Notes under the pieces: model-generated
Seen by the model: only the letters and a program-made list of their open reading frames with translations
Database searches by the model: none
What the model was told of the DNA's origin: nothing
Translations under genes and position numbers: made by a program
Assembly (NCBI GenBank): GCA_951813325.1
Contig: OX638350.1
Coordinates: 639,316 to 703,315 of the forward strand
Direction: 5' to 3'
Source: an uncultured Acidimicrobiales bacterium
GTDB taxonomy: Bacteria > Actinomycetota > Acidimicrobiia > Acidimicrobiales > Bin134
DNA length: 64,000 nucleotides
Shown: piece by piece, positions 9,028 to 18,611 of the stretch
Position numbering within the stretch: position 1 is the stretch's first letter
Layout: each line of letters starts with the position of its first letter

Positions 9028-9880
9028 CCACCGCCCACACCGCCCCAAAGCGGCCCCCGTGACGCGACTCGCCATCGCCGCCGCCACCGCCGCAATCGCC
9101 CTGTTATCAGCATGCTCTACACCCGACCCCGACCCCGCCAACAACCCCACCGCAACACAACCCGACGCGGCCAACGACCAACCAACCCCACCCCAAACAA
9201 CCCCGACCCCAACCCCACCCCCCACACCCGAAGCAACGCCGACGCCAACCACACCCCCCTCACCCGAAGCAACGCCGACGCCAACCCCACCCCCCTCACC
9301 CGAAGCAACGCCAACCCCAACCCAAGCAACGCCGACGCCAACCACACCCGAAGCCGAAGCAACCCCGACGCCAACCCCACCCCAAGCAACGCCGACAACT
9401 GCGGGTTCACCGCCCGGCGATCCAACCTCAACGCCAATACTCCCCTGGGACTCAACGCCACTGCCCCCTTGGGAACACGCGATGCAACTCATTGCCGACA
9501 TCGAGTCCATCGGCCTCACCGACATCGGTCTAACCAGCACCGGCGGCCCATCCGACGCGGGCGTTTCGGCCAGCACGCCCGACGGCGCCATCACCTACCA
9601 AATCAGCCTCAATATCTACGGTGTCTTCGGCCCCCTGCCCGAGAGGCTCGAGCCATTCGGAACCTTCGAGCAAACTGGCACAGACACAATCGCCGGGATC
9701 GATCTGAGGATCCTCGACCGCAACGGCTCCGACGTCGCCTGGTTCCAATGCACCCACGATCGAGCGATCGAGGTACGGGCAATCCAGTCGTTCAGCTCCT
9801 CCTCCATCCCCATCGGAACGTTCGACGACGTCAAAGAGCTGGTGCCGGTGCTGTTCTCCGCCCTTGGCTGCACCACATAG
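9020..9880 (+). CDS. Array lipoprotein 3
   Basis: 286 residues, the longest copy. It starts MNDHRPHR where the others have MSDH. Lipobox LLSAC, then CSTPDPDPANN. The stalk runs about 110 residues and adds the extra segment ILPWDSTPLPPWEH before the conserved domain. The domain shows LTSTGGPSDAGVSAS and the longer loop EVRAIQSFSSSSIPIGTFDD shared only with copy 8. The motif is VKELV where other copies have VKKLV. It overlaps its amidase remnant by 8 bases. Function unknown. Confidence 0.83.
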   Translation: MNDHRPHRPKAAPVTRLAIAAATAAIALLSACSTPDPDPANNPTATQPDAANDQPTPPQTTPTPTPPPTPEATPTPTTPPSPEATPTPTPPPSPEATPTPTQATPTPTTPEAEATPTPTPPQATPTTAGSPPGDPTSTPILPWDSTPLPPWEHAMQLIADIESIGLTDIGLTSTGGPSDAGVSASTPDGAITYQISLNIYGVFGPLPERLEPFGTFEQTGTDTIAGIDLRILDRNGSDVAWFQCTHDRAIEVRAIQSFSSSSIPIGTFDDVKELVPVLFSALGCTT

Positions 9881-10119
9881 ACAACAGACGCCCGCCCCGC
9901 GGCAGCCTCTGTTGCGGCCGCCTGTGCCGCCCCCCCCAGCAGCGGGCACCAACACGACCACAGCGATTGGGCTCGCCCCTGCCGTCGGCCTCGACGACAG
10001 CCAACTCCAGCTATCCACCACACCAGCAGATGCCACCACCATCTTGATCTGGGATTGGCGGCGTTTTGCCGCTCTCGGGCTGTTCGAACTTCCGTGGCTG
10101 AATGTTGCTTGGGTACCGT

Positions 10120-10295
10120 TGGCGGATGGAATCGGGCGGAGGCATCGGAAACGGCGTGAAGAACAGCCCATGGCGACACGGGCGGGCAATCGACGCATTC
10201 CCAGGCCGTCCATAGGCTGCATCGTGGCCGCCGCCGACGAAGCCAGACCACGGCTCGAAGCAGCCGAGCGGCTCGCCGGGATCGCCGATGAGTGA
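10120..10295 (+). pseudogene. Amidase remnant before array unit 4
   Basis: 176-bp remnant with the common deletion joint. It is the 3' end of a 143-codon frame that crosses the spacer from 9864. Confidence 0.85.
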
Positions 10296-11100
10296 CCACC
10301 GCCCACACCGCCCCAAAGCGGCCCCCGTGACGCGACTCGCCATCGCCGCCACCGCCGCCGCAGTCGCCCTGTTATCAGCATGCTCTTCACCCGAGCCCGA
10401 CCCCGCCAACAACCCCACCGCAACACAACCCGACGCGGCCAACGACCAGCCAACCCCACCCCCCTCACCCGAAGCAACCCCGACGCCAACCCCAACCCCA
10501 CCCGAAGCAACCCCGACCCCGACCCCAACCCAAGCAACCCCGACCCCAACCCCAACCCAAGCAACCCCAACCCCAACCCCAACCCCAACCCCACCCGGAG
10601 CAACGCCGACGCCAACCCCACCCCCACCCGGAGCAACGCCGACAACTGCGGGTTCACCGCCCGGCGATCCAACCTCAACGCCAATACCCCCCTGGGACTC
10701 AACGCCACTGCCCCCCTGGGAACACGCGATGCAACTCATTGCCGCCATCGAGTCCATCGGCCTCACCGACATCGGTCTAACCAGCACCGGCGGCCCATCC
10801 GACGCGGGCATTTGGGCCAGCACGCCCGACGGCGCCATCACCTACGGAATTGACCTCAAAATCTACGGTGTCTTCGGCCCCCTGCCCGAGAGGCTCGAGC
10901 CATTCGGAACCTTCGAGCAAACTGGCACAGACACAATCGCCGGGATCGATCTGAAGATCCTCGACCGCAACGGCTTCAACGACGCCTGGTTCCAATGCAC
11001 CCACGATCGAGCGATCGAAATAACGGCAATCATCGGAACGTTCGACGACGTCAAAAAGCTGGTGCCGGTGCTGTTCTCCGCCCTTGGCTGCACCACATAG
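10288..11100 (+). CDS. Array lipoprotein 4
   Basis: 270 residues. Signal [16 protein letters not shown] is shared with copy 9. The stalk is dominated by repeated [13 protein letters not shown] blocks. The domain carries [27 protein letters not shown] and the short loop EITAIIGTFDD; the YGIDL and short-loop features occur together only here and in copy 9, pointing to shared descent or conversion. Probably surface lipoprotein, function unknown. Confidence 0.83.
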   Translation: MSDHRPHRPKAAPVTRLAIAATAAAVALLSACSSPEPDPANNPTATQPDAANDQPTPPPSPEATPTPTPTPPEATPTPTPTQATPTPTPTQATPTPTPTPTPPGATPTPTPPPPGATPTTAGSPPGDPTSTPIPPWDSTPLPPWEHAMQLIAAIESIGLTDIGLTSTGGPSDAGIWASTPDGAITYGIDLKIYGVFGPLPERLEPFGTFEQTGTDTIAGIDLKILDRNGFNDAWFQCTHDRAIEITAIIGTFDDVKKLVPVLFSALGCTT

Positions 11101-11336
11101 ACAACAGACGCCCGCCCCGCGGCAGCCTCTGTTGCGGCCGCCTGTGGTGCCCGCAGCAGCGGGCACCAACACGACCACAGCGATAGGGCTCGCCCCTGCC
11201 GCCGGCCTCGACGACCGCCAACTCCAGCCATCCACCACACCAGCAGATGCCACCACCATCTTGATCTGGGATTGGCGGCGTTTTGCCGCTCTCGGGCTGT
11301 TCGAACTTCCGTGGCTGAATGTTGCCGGGGTACCGT

Positions 11337-11509
11337 TGGCGGATGGAATCGGGCGGAGGCATCGGAAACGGCGTGAAGAACAGCCCATTGCGACACGGGC
11401 GGGCAATCGACGCATTCCCAGGCCGTCCATAGGCTGCATCGTGGCCGCCGGCGAAGCCGGACCACGGCTCGAAGCAGCCGAGCGGCTCGCCGGGATCGCC
11501 GATGAGTGA
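11337..11509 (+). pseudogene. Amidase remnant before array unit 5
   Basis: 173 bp, three bases shorter than most remnants because one Ala codon is lost in the tail (VAAGEAGPRLEAAE). Confidence 0.85.
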
Positions 11510-12275
11510 CCACCGCCCACACCGCCCCAAGCCAGCCCCCGTGACACGATTCGCCATCGCCGCCGCAATCGCCCTGTTATCAGCATGCTCTTCACCCGAC
11601 CCCGACCCCGCCAACAACCCCACCGCGACACCACCCGAAGCAACGCCGACGCCAACCTCACCCGAAGCCGAAGCAACCCCGACGCCAACCCCACCCGAAG
11701 CCGAAGCAACGCCGACGCCAACCCCACCCGAAGCCGAAGCAACGCCGACGCCAACCCCACCCCAAGCCGAAGCAACGCCGACGCCAACCCCACCCCAAGC
11801 CGAAGCAACCCCGACGCCGCCCTCACCCGAAGCAACGCCGACATCTGCGGGTTCACCGCTCGGCGATCCGACCTCAACGCCACCGCCCCCTTGGGAACAC
11901 ATGATGCAACTCGTTGCCGCTATCGAGTCCATCGGCCTCACCGACATCGCTCTAGCCAGCACCGGCGGCCCATCCGACGCGGGCGTTTGGGCCAGCACGC
12001 CCGACGGCGCCATCAGCTACCAAATCAGCCTCAAAATCTACGGTGTCTTCGGCCCCCTGCCCGAGAGGCTCGAGCCATTCGGAACCTTCGAGCAAACTGG
12101 CACAGACACAATCGCCGGGATCGATCTGAGGATCCTCGACCGCAACGGCTCCGACGCCGCCTGGTTCCAATGCACCCACGATCGAACGATCGAAATAACG
12201 GCACTCATCGGAACGCTCGACGACGTCAAAAAGCTGGTGCCGGTGCTGTTCTCCGCCCTTGGCTGCACCACATAG
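11502..12275 (+). CDS. Array lipoprotein 5
   Basis: 257 residues. The signal is shortened (RFAIAAAIALLSAC). The stalk contains five EAEATPTPTP-type blocks (Glu-rich), so it is more acidic than other copies. The domain has PPPPWEHMMQLVAAIE, LASTGGPSDAGVWAS and the short loop EITALIGTLDD; the PPPPWEHMMQ and ALIGT features are shared only with copy 7. One substitution, CTHDRTIEI, changes the otherwise constant CTHDRAI. Function unknown. Confidence 0.83.
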   Translation: MSDHRPHRPKPAPVTRFAIAAAIALLSACSSPDPDPANNPTATPPEATPTPTSPEAEATPTPTPPEAEATPTPTPPEAEATPTPTPPQAEATPTPTPPQAEATPTPPSPEATPTSAGSPLGDPTSTPPPPWEHMMQLVAAIESIGLTDIALASTGGPSDAGVWASTPDGAISYQISLKIYGVFGPLPERLEPFGTFEQTGTDTIAGIDLRILDRNGSDAAWFQCTHDRTIEITALIGTLDDVKKLVPVLFSALGCTT

Positions 12276-12512
12276 ACAACAGACGCCCGCCCCGTCAGCA
12301 GCCTCTGTTGCGGCCGCCTGTGCCGCCCGCAGCAGCGGGCACCAACACGACCACAGCGATAGGGCTCGCCCCTGCCGCCGGCCTCGACGGCAGCCAACTC
12401 CAGCTATCCACCACACCAGCAGACGCCGCCACCATCTTGATCTGGGATTGGCGGCGTTTTGCCGCTCTCGGGCTGTTCGAACTTCCGTGGCTGAATGTTG
12501 CTTGGGTATCGT

Positions 12513-12699
12513 TGGCGGATGGAATCGGGCGGAGGCATCGGAAACGGCGTGAAGAACAGCCCATGGCGACACGGGCGGGCAATCGACGCATTCCCAGGCC
12601 GTCCATAGGCTGCATCGTGGCCGCCGCCGACGAAGCCAGGCCACGGTTTGAACACGGTTTGAAGCAGCCGAGCGGCTCGCCGGGATCGCCGATGAGTGA
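12513..12699 (+). pseudogene. Amidase remnant before array unit 6
   Basis: 187 bp, 11 bases longer than the usual 176 because cacggtttgaa is repeated in the tail. The insertion moves the amidase tail out of the frame seen in the other units. Confidence 0.85.
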
Positions 12700-13540
12700 C
12701 CACCGCCCACACCGCCCCAAGGCGGCCCCCGTGATGCGATTCGCCATCGCCATCGCCGCCGCCGCAGTCGCCCTGTTGTCAGCCTGCTCTTCACCCGACC
12801 CCGACCCCGCCAACAACCCCACCGCGACGCCACCCGACGCGGCCAACGACCAGCCAACCCCAACCCCCTCACCCGAAGCAACCCCGACCCCAACCTCATC
12901 CGAAGCCGAAGCAACCCCGACCCCAACCCCACCCGAAGCCGAAGCAACCCCGACCCCACCCTCACCTGAAGCAACCCCGACGCCAACCCCACCCGAAGCA
13001 ACCCCGGCACCCCCCTCACCCGGAGCAACGCCGACGTCAACCCCAACCTCACCCGGAGCAACGCCGACAGCTGCGGGTTCACCGCCCGGCGATCCGACCT
13101 CAACGCCAATACCCCCCTGGGACTCAACGCCGATACCCCCTCGGGAACACGTGATGCAACTCATTGCCGCCATCGAGTCCATCGGCCTCACCGACATCGC
13201 TCTAGACCACCCCGGCCCAGCCGACGCGAACGCTGTGGCCAGCACGCCCGACGGCGCCATCAGCTACCAAATCGGCCTCAATATCTACGGTGTGTTCGGC
13301 CCCCTGCCCGAGAGGCTCGAGCCATTCGGAACCTTCGAGCAAACTGGCACAGACACAATCGCCGGGATCGATCTGAGGATCCTCGACCGCAACGGCTTCG
13401 ACGCCGCCTGGTTCCAATGCACCCACGATCGAGCGCTCGAAATAACGGCAATCCAGTCGTTCAGCTCCTCCATCGTAACGTTCGACGACGTCAAAAAGCT
13501 GGTGCCGGTGCTGTTCTCCGCCCTTGGCTGCACCACATAG
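12692..13540 (+). CDS. Array lipoprotein 6
   Basis: 282 residues from ATG 12692; an upstream in-frame extension is only read-through of the spacer. Signal [17 protein letters not shown]. The long stalk mixes EAEATPTP and [11 protein letters not shown] blocks, followed by IPPWDSTPIPPREHVMQ, where Arg replaces the Trp of PPWEH. The domain begins LTDIALDHPGPADANAVAS, a variant shared only with copy 11. Otherwise the conserved domain and both Cys are intact. Confidence 0.83.
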   Translation: MSDHRPHRPKAAPVMRFAIAIAAAAVALLSACSSPDPDPANNPTATPPDAANDQPTPTPSPEATPTPTSSEAEATPTPTPPEAEATPTPPSPEATPTPTPPEATPAPPSPGATPTSTPTSPGATPTAAGSPPGDPTSTPIPPWDSTPIPPREHVMQLIAAIESIGLTDIALDHPGPADANAVASTPDGAISYQIGLNIYGVFGPLPERLEPFGTFEQTGTDTIAGIDLRILDRNGFDAAWFQCTHDRALEITAIQSFSSSIVTFDDVKKLVPVLFSALGCTT

Positions 13541-13778
13541 ACAACAGACGCCCGCCCCGCGGCAGCCTCTGTTGCGGCCGCCTGTGCTTGCCCCGCAGCA
13601 GCGGGCACCAACACGAGCACAGCGATTGGGCTCGTCTATGCCGTCGGCCTCGACGACAGCCAACTCCAGCTATCCACCACACCAGCAGACGCCGCCACCA
13701 TCTTGATCTGGGATTGGCGGCGTTTTGCCGCTCTCGGGCTGTTCGAGCTTCCGTGGCTGAATGTTGCCGGGGTACCGT

Positions 13779-13954
13779 TGGCGGATGGAATCGGGCGGAG
13801 GCATCGGAAGCGGCGTGAAGAACAGCCCATTGCGACACGGGCGGGCAATCGACGCATTCCCAGGCCGTCCATAGGCTGCATCGTGGCCGCCGCCAGCGAA
13901 GCCAGGCCACGGTTTGAAGCAGCCGAGCGGCTCGCCGGGATCGCCGATGAGTGA
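13779..13954 (+). pseudogene. Amidase remnant before array unit 7
   Basis: 176-bp remnant with the common joint. The tail reads VAAASEARPRFEAAE, close to that of unit 2. Confidence 0.85.
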
Positions 13955-14735
13955 CCACCGCCCACACCGCCCCAAAGCGGCCCCCGTGATGCGATTCGCC
14001 ATCGCGGCCGCCGCCGCAGTCGCCCTGTTGTCAGCATGCTCTTCATCCGAGCCCGACCCCGCCAACAACCCCACCGCGACGCCACCCGACGCGGCCAACG
14101 ACCAGCCAACCTCACCCGAAGCAACGCCGACGCCAACCACACCCCCCTCACCCGAAGCAACGCCGACGCCAACCACACCCCCCTCACCCGAAGCAACGCC
14201 GACGCCAACCACACCCCCCTCACCCGTAGCAACGCCGACGCCAACCCCACCCCCCTCACCCGTAGCAACGCCGACGCCAACCCCACCCCAAGCAACCCCG
14301 ACATCTGCGGGTTCACCGCTCGGCGATCCGACCTCAACGCCACCGCCCCCTTGGGAACACATGATGCAACTCGTTGCCGCTATCGAGTCCATCGGCCTCA
14401 CCGACATCGCTCTAGCCAGCACCGGCGGCCCATCCGCCGCGGGCGTTTGGGCCAGCACGCCCGACGGCGCCATCAGCTACCAAATCGACCTCGATATCTA
14501 CGGTGTGTTCGGCCCCCTGCCCGAGAGGCTCGAGCCATTCGGAACCTTCGAGCAAATTGGCACAGACACAATCGCCGGGATCGATCTGAAGATCCTCGAC
14601 CGCAACGGCTCCGACGCCGCCTGGTTCCAATGCACCCACGATCGAGCGATCGAAATAACGGCACTCATCGGAACGTTCGACGACGTCAAAAAGCTGGTGC
14701 CGGTGCTGTTCTCCGCCCTTGGCTGCACCACATAG
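13947..14735 (+). CDS. Array lipoprotein 7
   Basis: 262 residues. The N-terminus through the start of the stalk ([27 protein letters not shown]) is the same as in copy 2, while the C-terminal domain (PPPPWEHMMQLVAAIE, short ALIGTFDD loop) is that of copy 5: a mosaic. The stalk is four regular PTPTTPPSPEA-type blocks. GGPSAAGVWAS has Ala for the usual Asp, and FEQIGTD has Ile for Thr. Function unknown. Confidence 0.83.
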   Translation: MSDHRPHRPKAAPVMRFAIAAAAAVALLSACSSSEPDPANNPTATPPDAANDQPTSPEATPTPTTPPSPEATPTPTTPPSPEATPTPTTPPSPVATPTPTPPPSPVATPTPTPPQATPTSAGSPLGDPTSTPPPPWEHMMQLVAAIESIGLTDIALASTGGPSAAGVWASTPDGAISYQIDLDIYGVFGPLPERLEPFGTFEQIGTDTIAGIDLKILDRNGSDAAWFQCTHDRAIEITALIGTFDDVKKLVPVLFSALGCTT

Positions 14736-14971
14736 ACAACAGACGCCCGCCCCGCGGCAGCCTCTGTTGCGGCCGCCTGTGGTGCCCGCAGCAGCGGGCA
14801 CCAACACGAGCACAGCGATTGGGCTCGCCCCTGCCGTCGGCCTCGACGGCAGCCAGCTCCAGCTATCCACCACACCAGCAGATGCCACCGCCATCTTGAT
14901 CTGGGATTGGCGGCGTTTTGCTGCTCTCGGGCTGTTCGAACTTCCGTGGCTGAATGTTGCCGGGGTATCGT

Positions 14972-15147
14972 TGGCGGATGGAATCGGGCGGAGGCATCGG
15001 AAACGGCGTGAAGAACAGCCCATGGCGACACGGGAGGGCAATCGACGCATTCCCAGGCCATCCATAGGCTGCATCGTGGCCGCCGCCGGCGAAGCCAGGC
15101 CACGGCTCGAAGCAGCCGAGCGGCTCGCCGGGATCGCCGATGAGTGA
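14972..15147 (+). pseudogene. Amidase remnant before array unit 8
   Basis: 176-bp remnant. It has cgggagggc in place of cgggcgggc, a variant shared with the remnant before unit 10. Confidence 0.85.
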
Positions 15148-15913
15148 CCACCGCCCACACCGCCCCAAAGCGGCCCCCGTGACGCGACTCGCCATCGCCG
15201 CTGCCACCGCAATCGCCCTGTTGTCAGCCTGCTCTTCACCCGACCCCGACCCCGCCAACAACCCCACCGCAACACAACCCGACGCGGCCAACGACCAGCC
15301 AACCACACCTGAAGCAACGCCGACGCCAACCACACCCCCCTCACCCGAAGCAACGCCACCCGAAGCAACGCCAACGCCAACCCCACCCGAAGCAACCCCG
15401 ACGCCAACCCCACCCCAAGCAACGCCGACAACTGCGGGTTCACCGCCCGGCGATCCAACCTCAACGCCAATACCCCCCTGGGACTCAACGCCACTGCCCC
15501 CTTGGGAACACGCGATGCAACTCGTTGCCGCTATCGAGTCCATCGGCCTCACCGACATCGCTCTAACCAGCACCGGCGGCCCATCCGACGCGGGCGTTTG
15601 GGCCAGCACGCCCGACGGCGCCATCACCTACCAAATCAGCCTCAAAATCCACGGTGTGTTCGGCCCCCTGCCCGAGAGGCTCGAGCCATTCGGAACCTTC
15701 GAGCAAACTGGCACAGACACAATCGCCGGGATCGATCTGAAGATCCTCGACCGCACCGGCACCGACGCCGCCTGGTTCCAATGCACCCACGACCGAGCGA
15801 TCGAGGTACGGGCAATCCAGTCGTTCAGCTCCTCCTCCATCCCCATCGGAACGTTCGACGACGTCAAAAAGCTGGTGCCGGTGCTGTTCTCCGCCCTTGG
15901 CTGCACCACATAG
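15140..15913 (+). CDS. Array lipoprotein 8
   Basis: 257 residues. Signal [16 protein letters not shown], identical to copy 10. The stalk is short, with one truncated block (PSPEATPPEATPTP). Like copy 3 it keeps PPWDSTPLPPWEH and the long loop EVRAIQSFSSSSIPIGTFDD, but [10 protein letters not shown] matches copy 1. The conserved YGVFG is HGVFG here. Function unknown. Confidence 0.83.
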   Translation: MSDHRPHRPKAAPVTRLAIAAATAIALLSACSSPDPDPANNPTATQPDAANDQPTTPEATPTPTTPPSPEATPPEATPTPTPPEATPTPTPPQATPTTAGSPPGDPTSTPIPPWDSTPLPPWEHAMQLVAAIESIGLTDIALTSTGGPSDAGVWASTPDGAITYQISLKIHGVFGPLPERLEPFGTFEQTGTDTIAGIDLKILDRTGTDAAWFQCTHDRAIEVRAIQSFSSSSIPIGTFDDVKKLVPVLFSALGCTT

Positions 15914-16149
15914 ACAACAGACGCCCGCCCCGCGGCAGCCTCTGTTGCGGCCGCCTGTGGTGCCCGCAGCAGCGGGCACCAACACGACCACAGCGATAGG
16001 GCTCGCCCCTGCCGCCGGCCTCGACGACCGCCAACTCCAGCTATCCACCACACCAGCAGATGCCACCACCATCTTGATCTGGGATTGGCGGCGTTTTGCC
16101 GCTCTCGGGCTGTTCGAACTTCCGTGGCTGAATGTTGCCGGGGTACCGT

Positions 16150-16322
16150 TGGCGGATGGAATCGGGCGGAGGCATCGGAAACGGCGTGAAGAACAGCCCA
16201 TTGCGACACGGGCGGGCAATCGACGCATTCCCAGGCCGTCCATAGGCTGCATCGTGGCCGACGGCGAAGCCGGGCCACGGCTCGAAGCAGCCGAGCGGCT
16301 CGCCGGGATCGCCGATGAGTGA
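16150..16322 (+). pseudogene. Amidase remnant before array unit 9
   Basis: 173 bp. Like the unit 5 remnant it lost one codon; the tail reads VADGEAGPRLEAAE. Confidence 0.85.
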
Positions 16323-17034
16323 CCACCGCCCACACCGCCCCAAGCCAGCCCCCGTGACGCGACTCGCCATCGCCGCCACCGCCGCCGCAGTCGCCCTGTT
16401 GTCAGCCTGCTCTTCACCCGACCCCGACCCCGCCAACAACCCCACCGCAACACAACCCGACGCGGCCAACGACCAACCAACCCCACCCCAAACAACCCCG
16501 ACCCCAACCCCACCCCCCACACCCGAAGCAACGCCGACGCCAACCACACCCCCCTCACCCGAAGCAACGCCGACGCCAACCCCACCCCAAGCAACCCCGA
16601 CATCTGCGGGTTCACCGCCCGGCGATCCAACCTCAACGCCAATACCCCCCTGGGAACACGCGATGCAACTCATTGCCGCTATCGAGTCCATCGGCCTCAC
16701 CGACATCTTTCTAACCAGCACCGGCGGCCCATCCGACGCGGGCGTTTGGGCCAGCACGCCCGACGGCGCCATCACCTACGGAATCGACCTCAAAATCTAC
16801 GGTGTGTTCGGCCCCCTGCCCGAGAGGCTCGAGCCATTCGGAACGTTCGAGCAAATTGGCACAGACACAATCGCCGGGATCGATCTGAAGATCCTCGACC
16901 GCAACGGCTTCGACGACGCCTGGTTCCAATGCACCCACGATCGAGCGATCGAAATAACGGCAATCATCGGAACGTTCGACGACGTCAAAAAGCTGGTGCC
17001 GGTGCTGTTCTCCGCCCTTGGCTGCACCACATAG
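16315..17034 (+). CDS. Array lipoprotein 9
   Basis: 239 residues, the shortest intact copy. The early stalk ([18 protein letters not shown]) copies that of unit 3, while signal and domain (ITYGIDLKIYGVFG, EITAIIGTFDD) copy unit 4. LTDIFLTSTGG has Phe at a position that is Ala, Gly or Arg elsewhere, a change shared with copy 10. Lipobox and both domain Cys are intact. Function unknown. Confidence 0.83.
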   Translation: MSDHRPHRPKPAPVTRLAIAATAAAVALLSACSSPDPDPANNPTATQPDAANDQPTPPQTTPTPTPPPTPEATPTPTTPPSPEATPTPTPPQATPTSAGSPPGDPTSTPIPPWEHAMQLIAAIESIGLTDIFLTSTGGPSDAGVWASTPDGAITYGIDLKIYGVFGPLPERLEPFGTFEQIGTDTIAGIDLKILDRNGFDDAWFQCTHDRAIEITAIIGTFDDVKKLVPVLFSALGCTT

Positions 17035-17270
17035 ACAACAGACGCCCGCCCCGCGGCAGCCTCTGTTGCGGCCGCCTGTGGTGCCCGCAGCAGCGGGCAC
17101 CAACACGACCACAGCGATTGGGCTCGTCTATGCCGTCGGCCTCGACGACAGCCAACTCCAGCCACCCACCACACCAGCAGATGCCACCGCCATCTTGATC
17201 TGGGATTGGCGGCGTTTTGCTGCTCTCGGGCTGTTCGAACTTCCGTGGCTGAATGTTGCTTGGGTATCGT

Positions 17271-17446
17271 TGGCGGATGGAATCGGGCGGAGGCATCGGA
17301 AACGGCGTGAAGAACAGCCCATGGCGACACGGGAGGGCAATCGACGCATTCCCAGGCCGTCCATAGGCTGCATCGTGGCCGCCGCCGACGAAGCCAGACC
17401 ACGGCTCGAAGCAGCCGAGCGGCTCGCCGGGATCGCCGATGAGTGA
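17271..17446 (+). pseudogene. Amidase remnant before array unit 10
   Basis: 176-bp remnant with the cgggagggc variant also seen before unit 8. Confidence 0.85.
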
Positions 17447-18200
17447 CCACCGCCCACACCGCCCCAAAGCGGCCCCCGTGACGCGACTCGCCATCGCCGC
17501 TGCCACCGCAATCGCCCTGTTGTCAGCCTGCTCTTCACCCGACCCCGACCCCGCCAACAACCCCACCGCGACGCCACCCGACGCGGCCAACGACCAACCA
17601 ACCCCAACCCCCTCACCTGAAGCAACCCCGACGCCAACCCCACCCGAAGCCGAAGCAACCCCGACCCCTACCCCAACCCCACCCGAAGCAACGCCAACGC
17701 CAACCCCACCCGAAGCAACGCCGACAACTGCGGGTTCACCGCCCGGCGATCCAACCTCAACGCCAATACCCCCCTGGGACTCAACGCCACTGCCCCCTTG
17801 GGAACACGCGATGCAACTCGTTGCCGCTATCGAGTCCATCGGCCTCACCGACATCTTTCTAGCCAGCACCGGCGGCCCATCCGACGCGGGCGTTTCGGGC
17901 AGCACGCCCGACGGCGCCATCACCTACCAAATCAACCTCAAAATCTACGGTGTGTTCGGCCCCCTGCCCGAGAGGCTCGAGCCATTCGGAGCGTTCGAGC
18001 AAACTGGCACAGACACAATCGCCGGGATCGATCTGAAGATCCTCGACCGCAACGGCATCGACGCCGCCTGGTTCCAATGCACCCACGATCGAGCGATCGA
18101 AATAACGGCAATCCAGCCGCTCAGCTCCTCCATCGTAACGCTCGACGACGTCAAAAAGCTGGTGCCGGTGCTGTTCTCCGCCCTTGGCTGCACCACATAG
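17439..18200 (+). CDS. Array lipoprotein 10
   Basis: 253 residues. Signal as in copy 8. From ITYQINLKIYGVFG to the stop, and on through the spacer, it matches the frameshifted copy 2 (FGAFEQ, DRNGIDAAWF, AIQPLSSSIVTLDD), so this copy could have donated to or been copied from unit 2. GVSGSTPDG has Gly in place of Ala. Function unknown. Confidence 0.83.
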   Translation: MSDHRPHRPKAAPVTRLAIAAATAIALLSACSSPDPDPANNPTATPPDAANDQPTPTPSPEATPTPTPPEAEATPTPTPTPPEATPTPTPPEATPTTAGSPPGDPTSTPIPPWDSTPLPPWEHAMQLVAAIESIGLTDIFLASTGGPSDAGVSGSTPDGAITYQINLKIYGVFGPLPERLEPFGAFEQTGTDTIAGIDLKILDRNGIDAAWFQCTHDRAIEITAIQPLSSSIVTLDDVKKLVPVLFSALGCTT

Positions 18201-18435
18201 ACAACAGACGCCCGCCCCGCGGCAGCCTTTGTTGCGGCCGCCTGTGGTGCCCGCAACAGCGGGCACCAACACGACCACAGCATTGGGCTCGCCCCTGCCG
18301 TCGGCCTCGACGACAGCCAGCTCCAGCTATCCACCACACCAGCAGATGCCACCACCATCTTGATCTGGGATTGGCGGCGTTTTGCCGCTCTCGGGCTGTT
18401 CGAACTTCCGTGGCTGAATGTTGCCGGGGTACCGT

Positions 18436-18611
18436 TGGCGGATGGAATCGGGCGGAGGCATCGGAAACGGCGTGAAGAACAGCCCATGGCGACACGGGCG
18501 GGCAATCGACGCATTCCCAGGCCGTCCATAGGCTGCATCGTGGCCGCCGCCGGCGAAGCCAGGCCACGGCTCGAAGGAGCCGAGCGGCTCGCCGGGATCG
18601 CCGATGAGTGA
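18436..18611 (+). pseudogene. Amidase remnant before array unit 11
   Basis: 176-bp remnant. The tail reads [13 protein letters not shown] with Gly for Ala. Confidence 0.85.

Noticed and set aside
7846..13540. Plus-strand Arg/His/Pro-rich frames such as 11585-13540 spanning two units
   Set aside because: They are a shifted phase of the lipoprotein genes that becomes in-frame with the next copy by chance; codon usage and conservation support only the lipoprotein frames.
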